Assembly: GCA_009835005.1 (NCBI GenBank)
Contig: WTFG01000005.1
Span: forward strand, 149,549-213,548
Source: Flavobacteriaceae bacterium Ap0902
GTDB lineage: Bacteria; Bacteroidota; Bacteroidia; Flavobacteriales; Weeksellaceae
Direction: 5' to 3'
DNA length: 64,000 nucleotides
Shown here: positions 9,151-18,300 of the stretch, piece after piece
How positions within the stretch are numbered: position 1 is the stretch's first letter
How the letters are laid out: every line of letters begins with the position of its first letter
Made by a program: the position numbers and the translations under genes
The notes under the pieces: generated by a model
Databases searched by the model: none
Seen by the model: only the letters and a program-made list of their open reading frames with translations
Told to the model about the DNA's origin: nothing

Positions 9151-9792
9151 ATGCAAGACCTCAGTAATTTTAGAAAATCCTATGAGAAATTTGATCTGAA
9201 TGAAAGCGATGTAACAGATAATCCATTAGAATTATTTAGGGATTGGTTTAATGAAGCAGTTGATCATGACGCTGTGGATGAGGCGAATGCTATGTCTGTG
9301 AGTACAATTGGATTAGATGGTTTTCCAAAAACCAGAGTCGTACTATTAAAACGTTATTCAGAGAATGGCTTTGTTTTCTATACCAATTATGAAAGTGAAA
9401 AAGGAAGAGCCATAGAGGCTAATCCACATGTATGTTTATCTTTCTTTTGGCCAGGAATGGAAAGACAAGTTATTATTAAAGGAACGGCTTCTAAATTAGC
9501 ATCAAATCTTTCTGATGGCTATTTTGAGTCTAGACCAAAACTAAGCCAAGTGAGTGCTATTATTAGCCCACAAAGCCAAGTGGTACCCTCTAGAGAATAT
9601 TTAGAAAGCAAGCAAAAAGAATTAACAGAAAAAAGTGGAGATCACTTAGAAAGACCTAAGTATTGGGGTGGTTATATTGTTTTCCCCCAAAGTATAGAAT
9701 TCTGGCAAGGAAGACCTAATCGCTTGCATGATAGAATTAGATATGAATTGAATGATGCGTATGATTGGGTGATAAATAGATTAGCCCCCTAA
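9151..9792 (+). CDS. pdxH: Pyridoxamine 5'-phosphate oxidase
   Basis: FMN-dependent enzyme of 213 residues that oxidises pyridoxamine or pyridoxine 5'-phosphate to pyridoxal 5'-phosphate, the last step of vitamin B6 cofactor supply. Seen in order: AMSVSTIGLDGFPKTRVVLLK (FMN-binding strand pair, about 49-69), FYTNYESEKGRAIEANP (about 76-92), RQVIIKGTA, and the C-terminal EFWQGRPNRLHDR substrate-binding signature near 185. Length equals the family norm. Its product serves PLP enzymes such as the neighbouring class IV aminotransferase, though the two are not one operon. Confidence 0.95.
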   Translation: MQDLSNFRKSYEKFDLNESDVTDNPLELFRDWFNEAVDHDAVDEANAMSVSTIGLDGFPKTRVVLLKRYSENGFVFYTNYESEKGRAIEANPHVCLSFFWPGMERQVIIKGTASKLASNLSDGYFESRPKLSQVSAIISPQSQVVPSREYLESKQKELTEKSGDHLERPKYWGGYIVFPQSIEFWQGRPNRLHDRIRYELNDAYDWVINRLAP

Positions 9793-9819
9793 TTATATCA
9801 CCTTATTATATAAAAAGAA

Positions 9820-9950
9820 GTAGCCGTCTCAAAACCTTAAAAACTGGTCATTCTGAACTTGTTTCAGAATCTCATTATATTAATAACCAGATTTTTATGA
9901 AACCCTGAAATGAATTCAGGGTGACAATATTGGTTTTTTGAGACGGCTAC
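9820..9950. repeat. Interspersed nested palindromic repeat, copy 2 (intact)
   Basis: Perfect 15-bp outer inverted repeat: gtagccgtctcaaaa (9820-9834) and its complement at 9936-9950. Inside, ttctgaa/ttcagaa (9851-9857, 9862-9868) and ccctgaa/ttcaggg (9903-9909, 9915-9921) form two smaller hairpins, and the two halves resemble each other's reverse complement. It occupies the gap between convergent pdxH and the HU gene and is longer and better conserved than the copy at 2320. No coding capacity. Confidence 0.9.
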
Positions 9951-9974
9951 TTTATAAATTGTAAAAGTTAAATT

Positions 9975-10253
9975 TTATTTGTTGTTAACAGAATTTGCTA
10001 ACTCAGAACCCGCTTTAAATTTAGCAACAGTTTTAGCAGGAATATGCATTTTCTCTTTAGTTTGTGGGTTGATTCCATCACGCGCACTTCTCTCTGAAGT
10101 AGAGAAAGATCCAAAACCTACTAAAGATACTCTATCTCCTTTTGCTAAAGCTTTGGTTACATTGCTAGTGAAAGAGTCTAAAGCGTCTTTGGCTTGAGAT
10201 TTAGTGATTCCAGCATCCGCTGCAATTGCATCAATTAATTCCGATTTGTTCAT
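9975..10253 (-). CDS. HU family DNA-binding protein
   Basis: Histone-like protein of 92 residues that bends and compacts DNA as a dimer. The dimer helices (MNKSELIDAIAADAGITKSQ and the following helix) occupy residues 1-40. VSLVGFGSFSTSERSARDG at about 43-61 is the HU beta core. The DNA-gripping arm contains the conserved Pro in INPQTKEKMHIPAKTVAKF, ending in FKAGSEL. It has a consensus promoter at 10287-10316, in line with the high expression expected of HU. Confidence 0.95.
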   Translation of the reverse strand: MNKSELIDAIAADAGITKSQAKDALDSFTSNVTKALAKGDRVSLVGFGSFSTSERSARDGINPQTKEKMHIPAKTVAKFKAGSELANSVNNK

Positions 10254-10286
10254 AATATTCTATTTTTTAAGTTATTGATTATTTGA

Positions 10287-10316
10287 CAAATATAGTTTTT
10301 CTATAAATATTAACAA
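10287..10316 (-). promoter_or_regulatory. Consensus promoter of the HU gene
   Basis: On the minus strand TTG (plus 10314-10316), a 19-bp spacer and TATATTTG (plus 10287-10294) match the full Bacteroidota -33/-7 consensus. The predicted leader is about 28 nt. Confidence 0.75.
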
Positions 10317-10372
10317 GATTTATTAAATTTATTTTGACTAAAAATACTGATTTCTGTGAATTTTAATAATCT

Positions 10373-10390
10373 ATGTTAAAATTTTAACAT
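10373..10390. terminator. 18-bp perfect palindrome, possible weak terminator of fmt
   Basis: atgttaaaattttaacat reads the same on both strands and lies just beyond the fmt stop, followed by T-rich sequence. It is all A/T apart from its ends, so any hairpin would be weak; an operator is another possibility. Confidence 0.3.
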
Positions 10391-10406
10391 TTTATTAAGA
10401 TAAAAT

Positions 10407-11375
10407 CTATACGGTTGTCTTGATATACCTAATTTCGGCATGTTCTGAGAGATTATTTCCATTTAAAAAGTCTAATGCACTCATTCTCCTTTTACCTTCT
10501 AATTGAATTTCTTCTAACCATATAATTCCATCTTTGTGCGCAACACCCATTTTTTTATCTTTAATTATAATTTGTCCTGGCTTTAAATCTTGGTTTTTCT
10601 TTTCAATAGAAGCTTTGTATACTTTTAAAACTCTATTTTTACCTTTATTGTATAGATGGGTCCATGCAACAGGATAGGGGCTAAGCCCTCTAATAAAATT
10701 ATAAATATCCAGTAAACTCTTGTCCCAAGGAATTGCGCAATCTTCTTTGAATATTTTAGTAGCATATTTTATGTCTTTGGCTTCTTTTTGTGGTTTTGGA
10801 ATCAAAGTCTTATGTTCTAAACCCTCTAAGGTCTTAATCACTAACTTTGCACCCGTTTCCATCAATTTGTCATGTAAATCTCCCGCATTATCAGTTGATT
10901 CAATCTTCACACTTTCTTGGAGCAAGATATTTCCTGTATCAATTTGCTCATCTATTAGAAATGTTGTAACTCCAGATTCTGTTTCTCCATTCATAATGGC
11001 ATGATTGATGGGTGCGGCGCCCCGATATTGCGGTAGGAGTGAGGCATGTAGATTGAAAGTGCCTAATTTAGGTAATTTCCAAACCTCTCTGGGCAGCATC
11101 CTAAAAGCCACGACTACAGATACATCAATATCCAAATCTTTGATTTCTTGAATAAAGGCTTTGGATTTTAACTTCTCTGGTTGTAATAAATTCAGTTGGT
11201 TTTTCTTGGCATACTTGGCGACAGCAGAGGAATGTATTTTTTGTCCTCTTCCTGCTGGTTTATCTGGCACACTCACCACACCTACAACATTATACTGATG
11301 TTTGATTATATAATCTAAAATGTGAACAGCAAAGTCTGGTGTTCCCATAAAAAGTATTCGTAGTTCTGAATTCAT
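10407..11375 (-). CDS. fmt: Methionyl-tRNA formyltransferase
   Basis: Cytosolic enzyme of 322 residues that formylates the initiator Met-tRNA using 10-formyltetrahydrofolate. The formyltransferase domain (about 1-205) has RILFMGTPDFAV near the start and the catalytic Asn and His in FNLHASLLPQYRGAAPI near 107. The catalytic Asp is in FLIDEQIDTGNIL near 142. The C-terminal tRNA-binding domain includes LSPYPVAWTHL. The gene's ATG overlaps the recQ stop by 4 bp (ATGA), implying translational coupling behind recQ. Confidence 0.95.
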   Translation of the reverse strand: MNSELRILFMGTPDFAVHILDYIIKHQYNVVGVVSVPDKPAGRGQKIHSSAVAKYAKKNQLNLLQPEKLKSKAFIQEIKDLDIDVSVVVAFRMLPREVWKLPKLGTFNLHASLLPQYRGAAPINHAIMNGETESGVTTFLIDEQIDTGNILLQESVKIESTDNAGDLHDKLMETGAKLVIKTLEGLEHKTLIPKPQKEAKDIKYATKIFKEDCAIPWDKSLLDIYNFIRGLSPYPVAWTHLYNKGKNRVLKVYKASIEKKNQDLKPGQIIIKDKKMGVAHKDGIIWLEEIQLEGKRRMSALDFLNGNNLSEHAEIRYIKTTV

Positions 11376-13243
11376 ATATAATAGGTATTAGGTAATTTTA
11401 AATTTATTTTCTCTTCATCCAATAGATATTGTAATTTATGATATATAATCTTTTTATCTATGTGGATGAAATCACGTTCTATTTCTTCTAAAGTTTTAGG
11501 TTGATTAGATAGATAAGATAGTAACTGATTGGTATTTAATTCCTGTTTTGAAACGTGAGGTTTACAGATATTGCAGATGCCACATTTCGCTGTATTTTTT
11601 TCCCCAAAGTATCTTAGCAATAATTGACTTTTGCATATACTTTCCTCTTGTGCAAAATAGTGCATGGCTGTTAATCTATCCCACTTTACTTTTTGCAATC
11701 TTTCAAAATCCTTCCAATAAGTAATCTTGGCTGCGTTGTCATCTCTGGGCTCTAGAAAGGATATTTTGATAATAGAGGCATCTCTATAAAATATTTTATT
11801 AGCATCATGTAGGTCTTTAAGGGATTTTTTAACTTGATAACTTGGTATTTTTAAACGTTGTGCAATGAAATATTCATCAATTGGTAATGGGTTTTGAAAG
11901 ATGCCACCATAATGCCTAGCTGTGAAATCCAATACTTTATTTTCTATAGAAGAATCATCATTCACTTCATAGTTTTTAATCAATATTTTGACTAAACTCT
12001 GTCTTTGCGTTTTATGAATGGTTATTATTTTCTTTCTCTCCAGAAACTGCAGCACAGATTTAGTCTTTTGTTTATGTAACTGGTATTGTTCTCTAAATTT
12101 TTTCTCTGAAAAAGGAAGTTGCCCTTCTCTCTTTTCATGTTCGGCAATTTGATAGAAATTATAAAGTTTTCTGATTATATCTCTAAAAGTATCTCTATCT
12201 GGGTGAGACGTCTTGAATGCTTTAAATGCATTTTTTTTATCCGCCTCATTATATAGGAGAATTCCAGTAGCGGGCATTCCATCTCTACCACCTCGTCCCA
12301 CTTCCTGGAAATAAGATTCTATGCTGTCTGGTGCAGTTTCATGAATGACAAGTCTAACATTAGGTTTATCTATCCCCATCCCAAAAGCATTGGTACTGAT
12401 TAAAATTTTTGAATCTGATTCTATAAAATCCTTTTGTTTTTGATTTTTTTCTACTGCAGAAAGTCTAGCATGATAATAATCTGCATCAAAACCATTTTCT
12501 ATCAAAAATTTAGATAATTGATATGTATCCTTTCTAGACCTACAGAAAATAATGGTAGAACCTGGATGTCTTTTTAATAAATAGAGGATGTCTTTCCATT
12601 TATCTTCTGATGGCTCTATCCTATAAGCCAAATTTTGACGTTGTAAGGATTTTTTAAAAACTTTTGGTTTGTAAAGCATAAGTTGCTTTATAATTTCTTC
12701 TTGCACTTGGGGTGTTGCTGTAGCCGTTAATGCCAAGATGGGTGTGTCTGGATATAATTCCCTGATGTTTTTAAGTGCCAAATAAGAAGGTCTAAAATCA
12801 TGTCCCCATTCTACAATACAATGTGCCTCGTCTACAGCAAAATACGCAACCTCTAAGGTTTTTAAACTTGCTATAAAACCTTGAGACTGCATACGCTCTG
12901 GTGATATGTAGAGAAACTTAGTTTTGCCAAACCTGCAATTATCTAGTATAGCATTAATTTCTATTTTGCTAATTTCAGATGAAATCAAGGCTGCTTTAAT
13001 TCCCTTTTCTTTTAGATTTTTAACTTGATCCTTCATCAAAGCGATTAAAGGAGAAATGACGACACACAACCCATCCATTAACATGATAGGGATTTGAAAC
13101 GTAATGGATTTACCACCGCCAGTAGGCAGCAATGCAAAAGTATCATTGCGCTCTAATACACTTTTAACTATTTGTGATTGAGGGTGAATAAATTCATTAT
13201 ATCCCCAATATTTTTTAAGTATTTCTATGGGTGTTTCTGCCAT
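11372..13243 (-). CDS. RecQ family ATP-dependent DNA helicase
   Basis: Superfamily 2 helicase of 623 residues that unwinds DNA 3' to 5' during repair. Walker A is LLPTGGGKS near 39, the DEAH box AVDEAHCIVEWGHDFR near 137, motif III ALTATATP near 170 and motif VI FQEVGRGGRDG near 316. The four-Cys zinc cluster (CKSQLLLRYFGEKNTAKCGICNIC) lies near 555-580, followed only by a short helical tail; no HRDC domain is seen. This is the shorter Bacteroidota RecQ form, not E. coli-type RecQ. Its -7 box ends 5 bases before the ATG, suggesting a leaderless mRNA shared with fmt. Confidence 0.9.
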   Translation of the reverse strand: MAETPIEILKKYWGYNEFIHPQSQIVKSVLERNDTFALLPTGGGKSITFQIPIMLMDGLCVVISPLIALMKDQVKNLKEKGIKAALISSEISKIEINAILDNCRFGKTKFLYISPERMQSQGFIASLKTLEVAYFAVDEAHCIVEWGHDFRPSYLALKNIRELYPDTPILALTATATPQVQEEIIKQLMLYKPKVFKKSLQRQNLAYRIEPSEDKWKDILYLLKRHPGSTIIFCRSRKDTYQLSKFLIENGFDADYYHARLSAVEKNQKQKDFIESDSKILISTNAFGMGIDKPNVRLVIHETAPDSIESYFQEVGRGGRDGMPATGILLYNEADKKNAFKAFKTSHPDRDTFRDIIRKLYNFYQIAEHEKREGQLPFSEKKFREQYQLHKQKTKSVLQFLERKKIITIHKTQRQSLVKILIKNYEVNDDSSIENKVLDFTARHYGGIFQNPLPIDEYFIAQRLKIPSYQVKKSLKDLHDANKIFYRDASIIKISFLEPRDDNAAKITYWKDFERLQKVKWDRLTAMHYFAQEESICKSQLLLRYFGEKNTAKCGICNICKPHVSKQELNTNQLLSYLSNQPKTLEEIERDFIHIDKKIIYHKLQYLLDEEKINLKLPNTYYI

Positions 13244-13248
13244 TATGA

Positions 13249-13256
13249 CAAAAATA
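13249..13256 (-). promoter_or_regulatory. -7 box TATTTTTG of recQ, 5 nt from the start codon
   Basis: Minus-strand TAnnTTTG. Only five bases separate its G from the recQ ATG (13243), so transcription should begin at or next to the start codon. No TTG at -33 was found. Confidence 0.5.
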
Positions 13257-13319
13257 AGATTATTAGATGGATTTTTATGTTTAATTTTAGTTTGGTATCA
13301 AATTGGAATAACTAAATAT

Positions 13320-13625
13320 ATGAGTGAAAATAAAAAAGAGCAAGAAAGAACACAAGAAGAGTTCTATGCAAGGTTAAAAAATGAATTGAATAAGGTAGAG
13401 AGTTTTCCCTCTAATTTCACCTATAAATTTATTGTACCCACAGATAATAAAAAAATTGCAGAAATTCAATCCATCTTTGACAATACAAATCCACAATTTA
13501 GTACCAAGGAATCTAGCAAAGGTAAATATACCAGCATTACGGTTGTCGTGTATGTCTTAGATGCTGCCCAAGTAGTTCACTACTATAAACAGGTTGGTGC
13601 GCTAGAAGGAGTTATTATGTTATAA
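13320..13625 (+). CDS. DUF493 family protein
   Basis: Small cytosolic protein of 101 residues related to YbeD. Family features are the helix EEFYARLKNELNKVESFPSNF, the strand YKFIVPTD, SKGKYTSITVVVYV near 69 and the ending YKQVGALEGVIML, all close to the usual full length. I start it at the ATG at 13320 because the family begins just before the first helix; the frame is open further upstream to 13227, but that would add an unrelated hydrophobic stretch and overlap recQ. Role unknown; the ferredoxin-like fold resembles regulatory ACT domains. It is divergent from recQ. Confidence 0.82.
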   Translation: MSENKKEQERTQEEFYARLKNELNKVESFPSNFTYKFIVPTDNKKIAEIQSIFDNTNPQFSTKESSKGKYTSITVVVYVLDAAQVVHYYKQVGALEGVIML

Positions 13626-13626
13626 A

Positions 13627-14334
13627 TTATTGATGAGCCCAATGTACAGCCATCACGGTGGATAATGCCGCCGTTTCTGTACGCATTCTCTGGTTGCCCA
13701 ATGTAATAGATTTAAAGCCATATTGTATGGCTTTTTCTATTTCTGCCTTAGAGAAATCACCTTCTGGGCCAATTAAGAATATATAGCTTCCGTTTAATGT
13801 GAGTGCTTCTTTCAAAGAAGTTTTTTCTATGGTATCATCACAATGTGCTATAAATTTTTGACCTTCAAAATCTTTATATTTTGCTATTAAATCATCAAAT
13901 TTAATAAGTTCATTTACTTTGGTCTTTTCACCTTTCAAGGATTGCTTCATAGCAGAAAGTCCAACTCTTTCTAATCTTTCCTGATTAATTTTTCTCCTTT
14001 CGGAATGAAAAGTTATGATGGGGTGGATAGCGTCAAGACCTACTTCTATTGCTTTCTCTAAGAAAAACGCTGTTCTGTCTATCTGCTTGGTAGGAGCAAT
14101 CGCAACTTCTAAATGATAAGATCGCTTTTGTTTATTTTCAAATTCTTTTAAATTAGAAATTACTACATTTTTAGTTTCTATCGCTATAATTTCTCCAGAG
14201 AATAAATTGCCTAGACCATCGGTCACCAAAATTTGATCGCCCACGTTTTTTCTAAGAACTTTTTTTAAATGATGCGCTTCCTCATTAGAGATAAGTGCAT
14301 TATCTTGTTGTATGTGTGCTAAAAATAAATTCAA
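13627..14334 (-). CDS. rsmE: 16S rRNA (uracil1498-N3)-methyltransferase
   Basis: SPOUT-class methyltransferase of 235 residues that methylates U1498 of 16S rRNA. The N-terminal PUA-like part (NALISNEEAHHLKKVLRKNVGD, about 12-33) precedes the trefoil-knot domain. The knot motifs are FLIGPEGDFSKAEIE near 184 and TLGNQRMRTETAALS near 210, which hold S-adenosylmethionine. It starts 3 bp after the tsaD stop and is surely in the same operon, a common Bacteroidota arrangement. Confidence 0.92.
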   Translation of the reverse strand: MNLFLAHIQQDNALISNEEAHHLKKVLRKNVGDQILVTDGLGNLFSGEIIAIETKNVVISNLKEFENKQKRSYHLEVAIAPTKQIDRTAFFLEKAIEVGLDAIHPIITFHSERRKINQERLERVGLSAMKQSLKGEKTKVNELIKFDDLIAKYKDFEGQKFIAHCDDTIEKTSLKEALTLNGSYIFLIGPEGDFSKAEIEKAIQYGFKSITLGNQRMRTETAALSTVMAVHWAHQ

Positions 14335-14337
14335 ATC

Positions 14338-15351
14338 TTAAATTTTAAAACGCGCTTGTGGTTTAATACCCAGTTCAGAGAAATCTTGATTCTCAAATTT
14401 AATGGCTCCCACCATAGCAATCATGGCAGCATTATCTGTCGTATATTCAAATTTAGGAATATACGCCTTGAACCCCTCTTGCTCTAAATCTTTTAATTTT
14501 TTTCTCAATGCAGAATTGGCAGAAACACCACCCGCCAATGCCAAATCTTTAATTTTTAAATCAAGGGCAGCATGATGCAATTTTTCTATACAAATATCTG
14601 TGATGGTCTCTTGAACAGATGCGCAAATATCTTTTAGGTTCTCTTCTACAAAGCTGGGATTTTTCTGTTTCTGATTATGAATAAAGTTCATTACGCCAGT
14701 TTTTAAACCACTAAAACTAAATTCATACCCATCTAACTTGGGTTTAGTGAATTTAAAAGCCTTTGGGTTTCCTTCTTTGGCAAGTTTGTCTATTTCTGGA
14801 CCTGCAGGATAATTTAAGCCTAATATTTTGCCTATTTTATCAAAAGCCTCACCCGCCGCATCATCTCTGGTTTCACCTATGACTTCTAAATCTTGATAAC
14901 TTTTGACTAACACAATTTGTGTATGCCCGCCACTTACTGTTAAACATAAAAAAGGAAAGGATGGTGATGCATCATTGGCATCCTCTATGAAATGCGCAAA
15001 AATATGAGCCTGCATGTGATTAACACCAATTAAAGGGACGCCCAGTGCTGTGGCCAGTGATTTTGCAAAACTACTACCAACCAAAAGAGAACCCATCAAA
15101 CCAGGTCCTTGGGTAAAAGCTATTGCATCTAAATTTTTTTGACTTATTTTTGCTTGTTCTAAAGCGGCTTGTACTACGGGTACAATATTTTGTTGGTGCG
15201 CACGGGATGCCAGTTCTGGAACCACGCCACCATATTGTTGGTGAATTAATTGATTAGCAACAATATTGGACTTAATTTTGTTACCTAAAATCACTGCTGC
15301 GGAAGTATCATCACAAGATGATTCAATACCTAAAATGAATGGTTTAGACAT
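14338..15351 (-). CDS. tsaD: tRNA N6-threonylcarbamoyladenosine synthase subunit TsaD
   Basis: Universal protein of 337 residues that transfers threonylcarbamoyl to A37 of ANN-decoding tRNAs, working with TsaB/TsaE. ASKHA-fold motifs are LGIESSCDDTSAA near 6, the iron-binding HMQAHIFAHF near 110, VSGGHTQIV near 137 and LALAGGVSANSALR near 270. Length is standard. The t6A37 product is the substrate of MtaB, encoded at 40 kb. The mRNA may be leaderless, since a TAACTTTG box ends 5 bases before the ATG. Divergent from tamB. Confidence 0.96.
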   Translation of the reverse strand: MSKPFILGIESSCDDTSAAVILGNKIKSNIVANQLIHQQYGGVVPELASRAHQQNIVPVVQAALEQAKISQKNLDAIAFTQGPGLMGSLLVGSSFAKSLATALGVPLIGVNHMQAHIFAHFIEDANDASPSFPFLCLTVSGGHTQIVLVKSYQDLEVIGETRDDAAGEAFDKIGKILGLNYPAGPEIDKLAKEGNPKAFKFTKPKLDGYEFSFSGLKTGVMNFIHNQKQKNPSFVEENLKDICASVQETITDICIEKLHHAALDLKIKDLALAGGVSANSALRKKLKDLEQEGFKAYIPKFEYTTDNAAMIAMVGAIKFENQDFSELGIKPQARFKI

Positions 15352-15356
15352 AATGA

Positions 15357-15364
15357 CAAAGTTA
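15357..15364 (-). promoter_or_regulatory. -7 box TAACTTTG of tsaD, 5 nt from the start codon
   Basis: Minus-strand TAnnTTTG with exactly the same five-base spacing to the ATG (15351) as recQ, and a nearly identical spacer (tcatt versus tcata). No TTG at -33 seen. Confidence 0.5.
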
Positions 15365-15395
15365 AATATTTTTTTAAACTAGTTAGTAGCATAAA

Positions 15396-18300
15396 ATGAA
15401 GAGATTTTTTAAGGTTATATTAAGTATGTTTGCTTTCATTTTACTCCTATTAATTGGTGCTATAATTGCTATTCAAACACCTTATGTACAGACGCAAATA
15501 ACGCAACGTGTGCTTAAATCTCTAAATAAACAATTTGGAACTGCGCTGGAGGTTGGCAGCGTAGATATAGACTTTTTTGGGGATGTCAAGCTATATGAGG
15601 TTACGGCTAAAGATCATCATGATTTAGAATTCATTCGTATACCAGAACTCATAGCAGATTTAAATCTGTGGGATATCTATAAGAATTCTAGCAATATTAG
15701 TTTGGATGGAATTGATTTAAAGCATGCAGCCGTACAAGTAATTACCTATTCTGGAGAGGATACTTCTAATTTCATTCAATTTATAGACAAATTTGTAGTT
15801 GATGATTCTTCTGGTTCAGCGTCTGAATTTAAACTCAAAGGAAATTTAATCATAGAGGATAGTAAATTCTCTATCATTAATCAAAATTTAGAAGAAAATC
15901 TACAAGTTTGGTTAGACTCAGAAAATTTCAATACCACCATTAGAAATATTGATTTACAGGGCTCTACCTATCAAGCGGATATTAGAGAACTCAATTTTAA
16001 TGCGAATAAAAACGGAGAGAATTATACATTGAAAAACCTCATCGGTTATTTTAAAATGACAGATCAAGGCATCTCTTTAGAAGATTTATCTATAGAAACC
16101 CAGTCCTCTATATTAAGTGGTAAAATTCAATTAAAATATGATTCTATTGCTGAATTTGATGATTTTGGTAATAAAGTAAATTGGGATGTTTTATTAGAAG
16201 AAGGTAACCAATTTGGGTATAAGGACTTGAGGTATTTTGTTCCGACTTGGGAAAAAGACATTGTTCTAAACTTGGAAGGAACTGCGCAAGGTTCATTAAA
16301 TAATTTAATTCTAAATAATTTTAAAATTAATAATGGTGATACCCAGTTAGCCACAGAAAGTATTGATTTAGGTGAATTATATGATGGTAATTTCATTGTA
16401 AATACCGATTATATAGAAGCGAAAACTTCCTATACAGAATTAAAACGCATATTACCAGAGAGCATCACCAAGGATATCACCAACTTCATAGCTAGATTTG
16501 GCGTAGTTAATTATAAAGGTGCATTACAGATAGATGACAGCGATTTATACGCACAGGGAAATGCTTTAACCGCTTTGGGGGACGCTGATTTGACGCTAAC
16601 CCTAAATAATTATTCCACCAACCAAGCTAAATATATGGGTATTGTGAAAACGAATGCCTTTGATTTAAAAGCACTTACCGATACCCAAGAATTAGGAAGA
16701 GTGAGTGGTAATCTTAGCTTTGATGGGGGAGGGTATGACGTGAAAACGATTAAAATTAAAACAAAAGGAAAGTTAAATTATATAGATGTCAATGGAGATA
16801 GATACCAGTATTTGACAGTAGATGGGATATTGGACCATGAAGTTTTTGATGGTGTTTTAACCGTCAACGATCCCAATGCAAGATTGACGTATGAGGGTAT
16901 CTTAGATTTCTCTGAACCTCATCTAAAGTTAAAATTTGATTCTCAAGTAGATTATGTGAATTTCAACCATTTTGGTATTACAGAAAGAAGAAACACTTGG
17001 TTAAAAACCAATATCAATGCAGATACACAATTCTCTGGACTCAATGATTTAGAAGGTCATATAGAGCTTACGGATGTCGTATTTAATATAGATACAATTA
17101 ATTTAAGTCTACCAAGTGTCACATTGGATATTACGGCTACAGAAAACGCTCAAAAGAATTTAATATTAGATATTCCATCCTATCTTTCTGCAAAAATCAA
17201 TGGTAACTATCAATTGGATGAGATTGTAGATGTCCTGCAAAATGGCGTTGGAAACTTTCTAGTGGATTATGATAGAAAACCAGTTTCGCCAAATCAAGTG
17301 ATGAGTTTTGAAATTCAATTAGAGGATAATTTAATTTCTTATTTCATTCCAGATTTATACTTGCAGCCTACTACGACAGTCTCTGGTACGGCTAATGATC
17401 ATGAACATTTATTTGAATTTGATTTGCATTCACCATTTGTGCAATATGCAGAATATAAAGCAGATTCATTGAATATATATGCCAGTACTACCAACAACCA
17501 AACTTTCCAGATTGATGCCGAGCAATTGAATATTCAAAATTTCTTGATTAATCAATTTAATGTAGATGGACAAAAGTTGAATGATTCCATTGTTGCCAAT
17601 GCACAATTTTATGCGGGAGAAGAAAACTTCAGCAGATTTGATTTAAACTTCTATCAAACCTTCAACAATGAATTAAGAAAAGTTAAAACAGGTTTTGCAC
17701 CTTCTAAAATCTATGTAGAAGATCAAGTTTGGGATATAAATCCAAATAATGAGAGAGATAGTAATTATGCTATTTTGAATTTTGAGGATGAAGAATTTAT
17801 TGTGAATAATATTCTGTTTCAATCAGACAATCAATTTTTAAGATTAAATTTAAATTATTTAAATAGGAATGATTTTGAAGTTGATGCAGATATAGAAAAC
17901 TTGAATTTAGCGAAAATTATTCCACCCAGTCTTATACCTAATTTTAAAATTAATGGCATTGCCAATGGAGAAATTGATATTGTTAAAAATCAAGATGAAT
18001 TAAAGCCTGTAGCAGATTTCAGGATAGATAGCATCATGTTAGATCAATATTATATTGGAAACTTTACAGCGGATGCAACCTATGATATAGAAGAATCTAT
18101 ATTTGATATTGTGGGCAGTTTAGACCGGGATAATGTCAATACCTTGTTTCTCACTGGTGCTATAGATAACAAAGGGGAACAACCAGAACTGGATATGGTA
18201 GCCAGTTTAGATGATTTTAGAATTGGAATTTTAGGGGTTTTCTTAGAAGATGTTCTAAGTGAATGGTCTGGAGAATTATCTGGAGATGTTACCCTTAAAG

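Noticed and set aside
9979..10197. Plus-strand frame opposite HU
   Set aside because: It is a shadow of the conserved HU gene, whose promoter and full-length product are clear.
13227..13319. N-terminal extension of the DUF493 frame
   Set aside because: It would overlap recQ and add a hydrophobic stretch foreign to the family; the ATG at 13320 fits family length.
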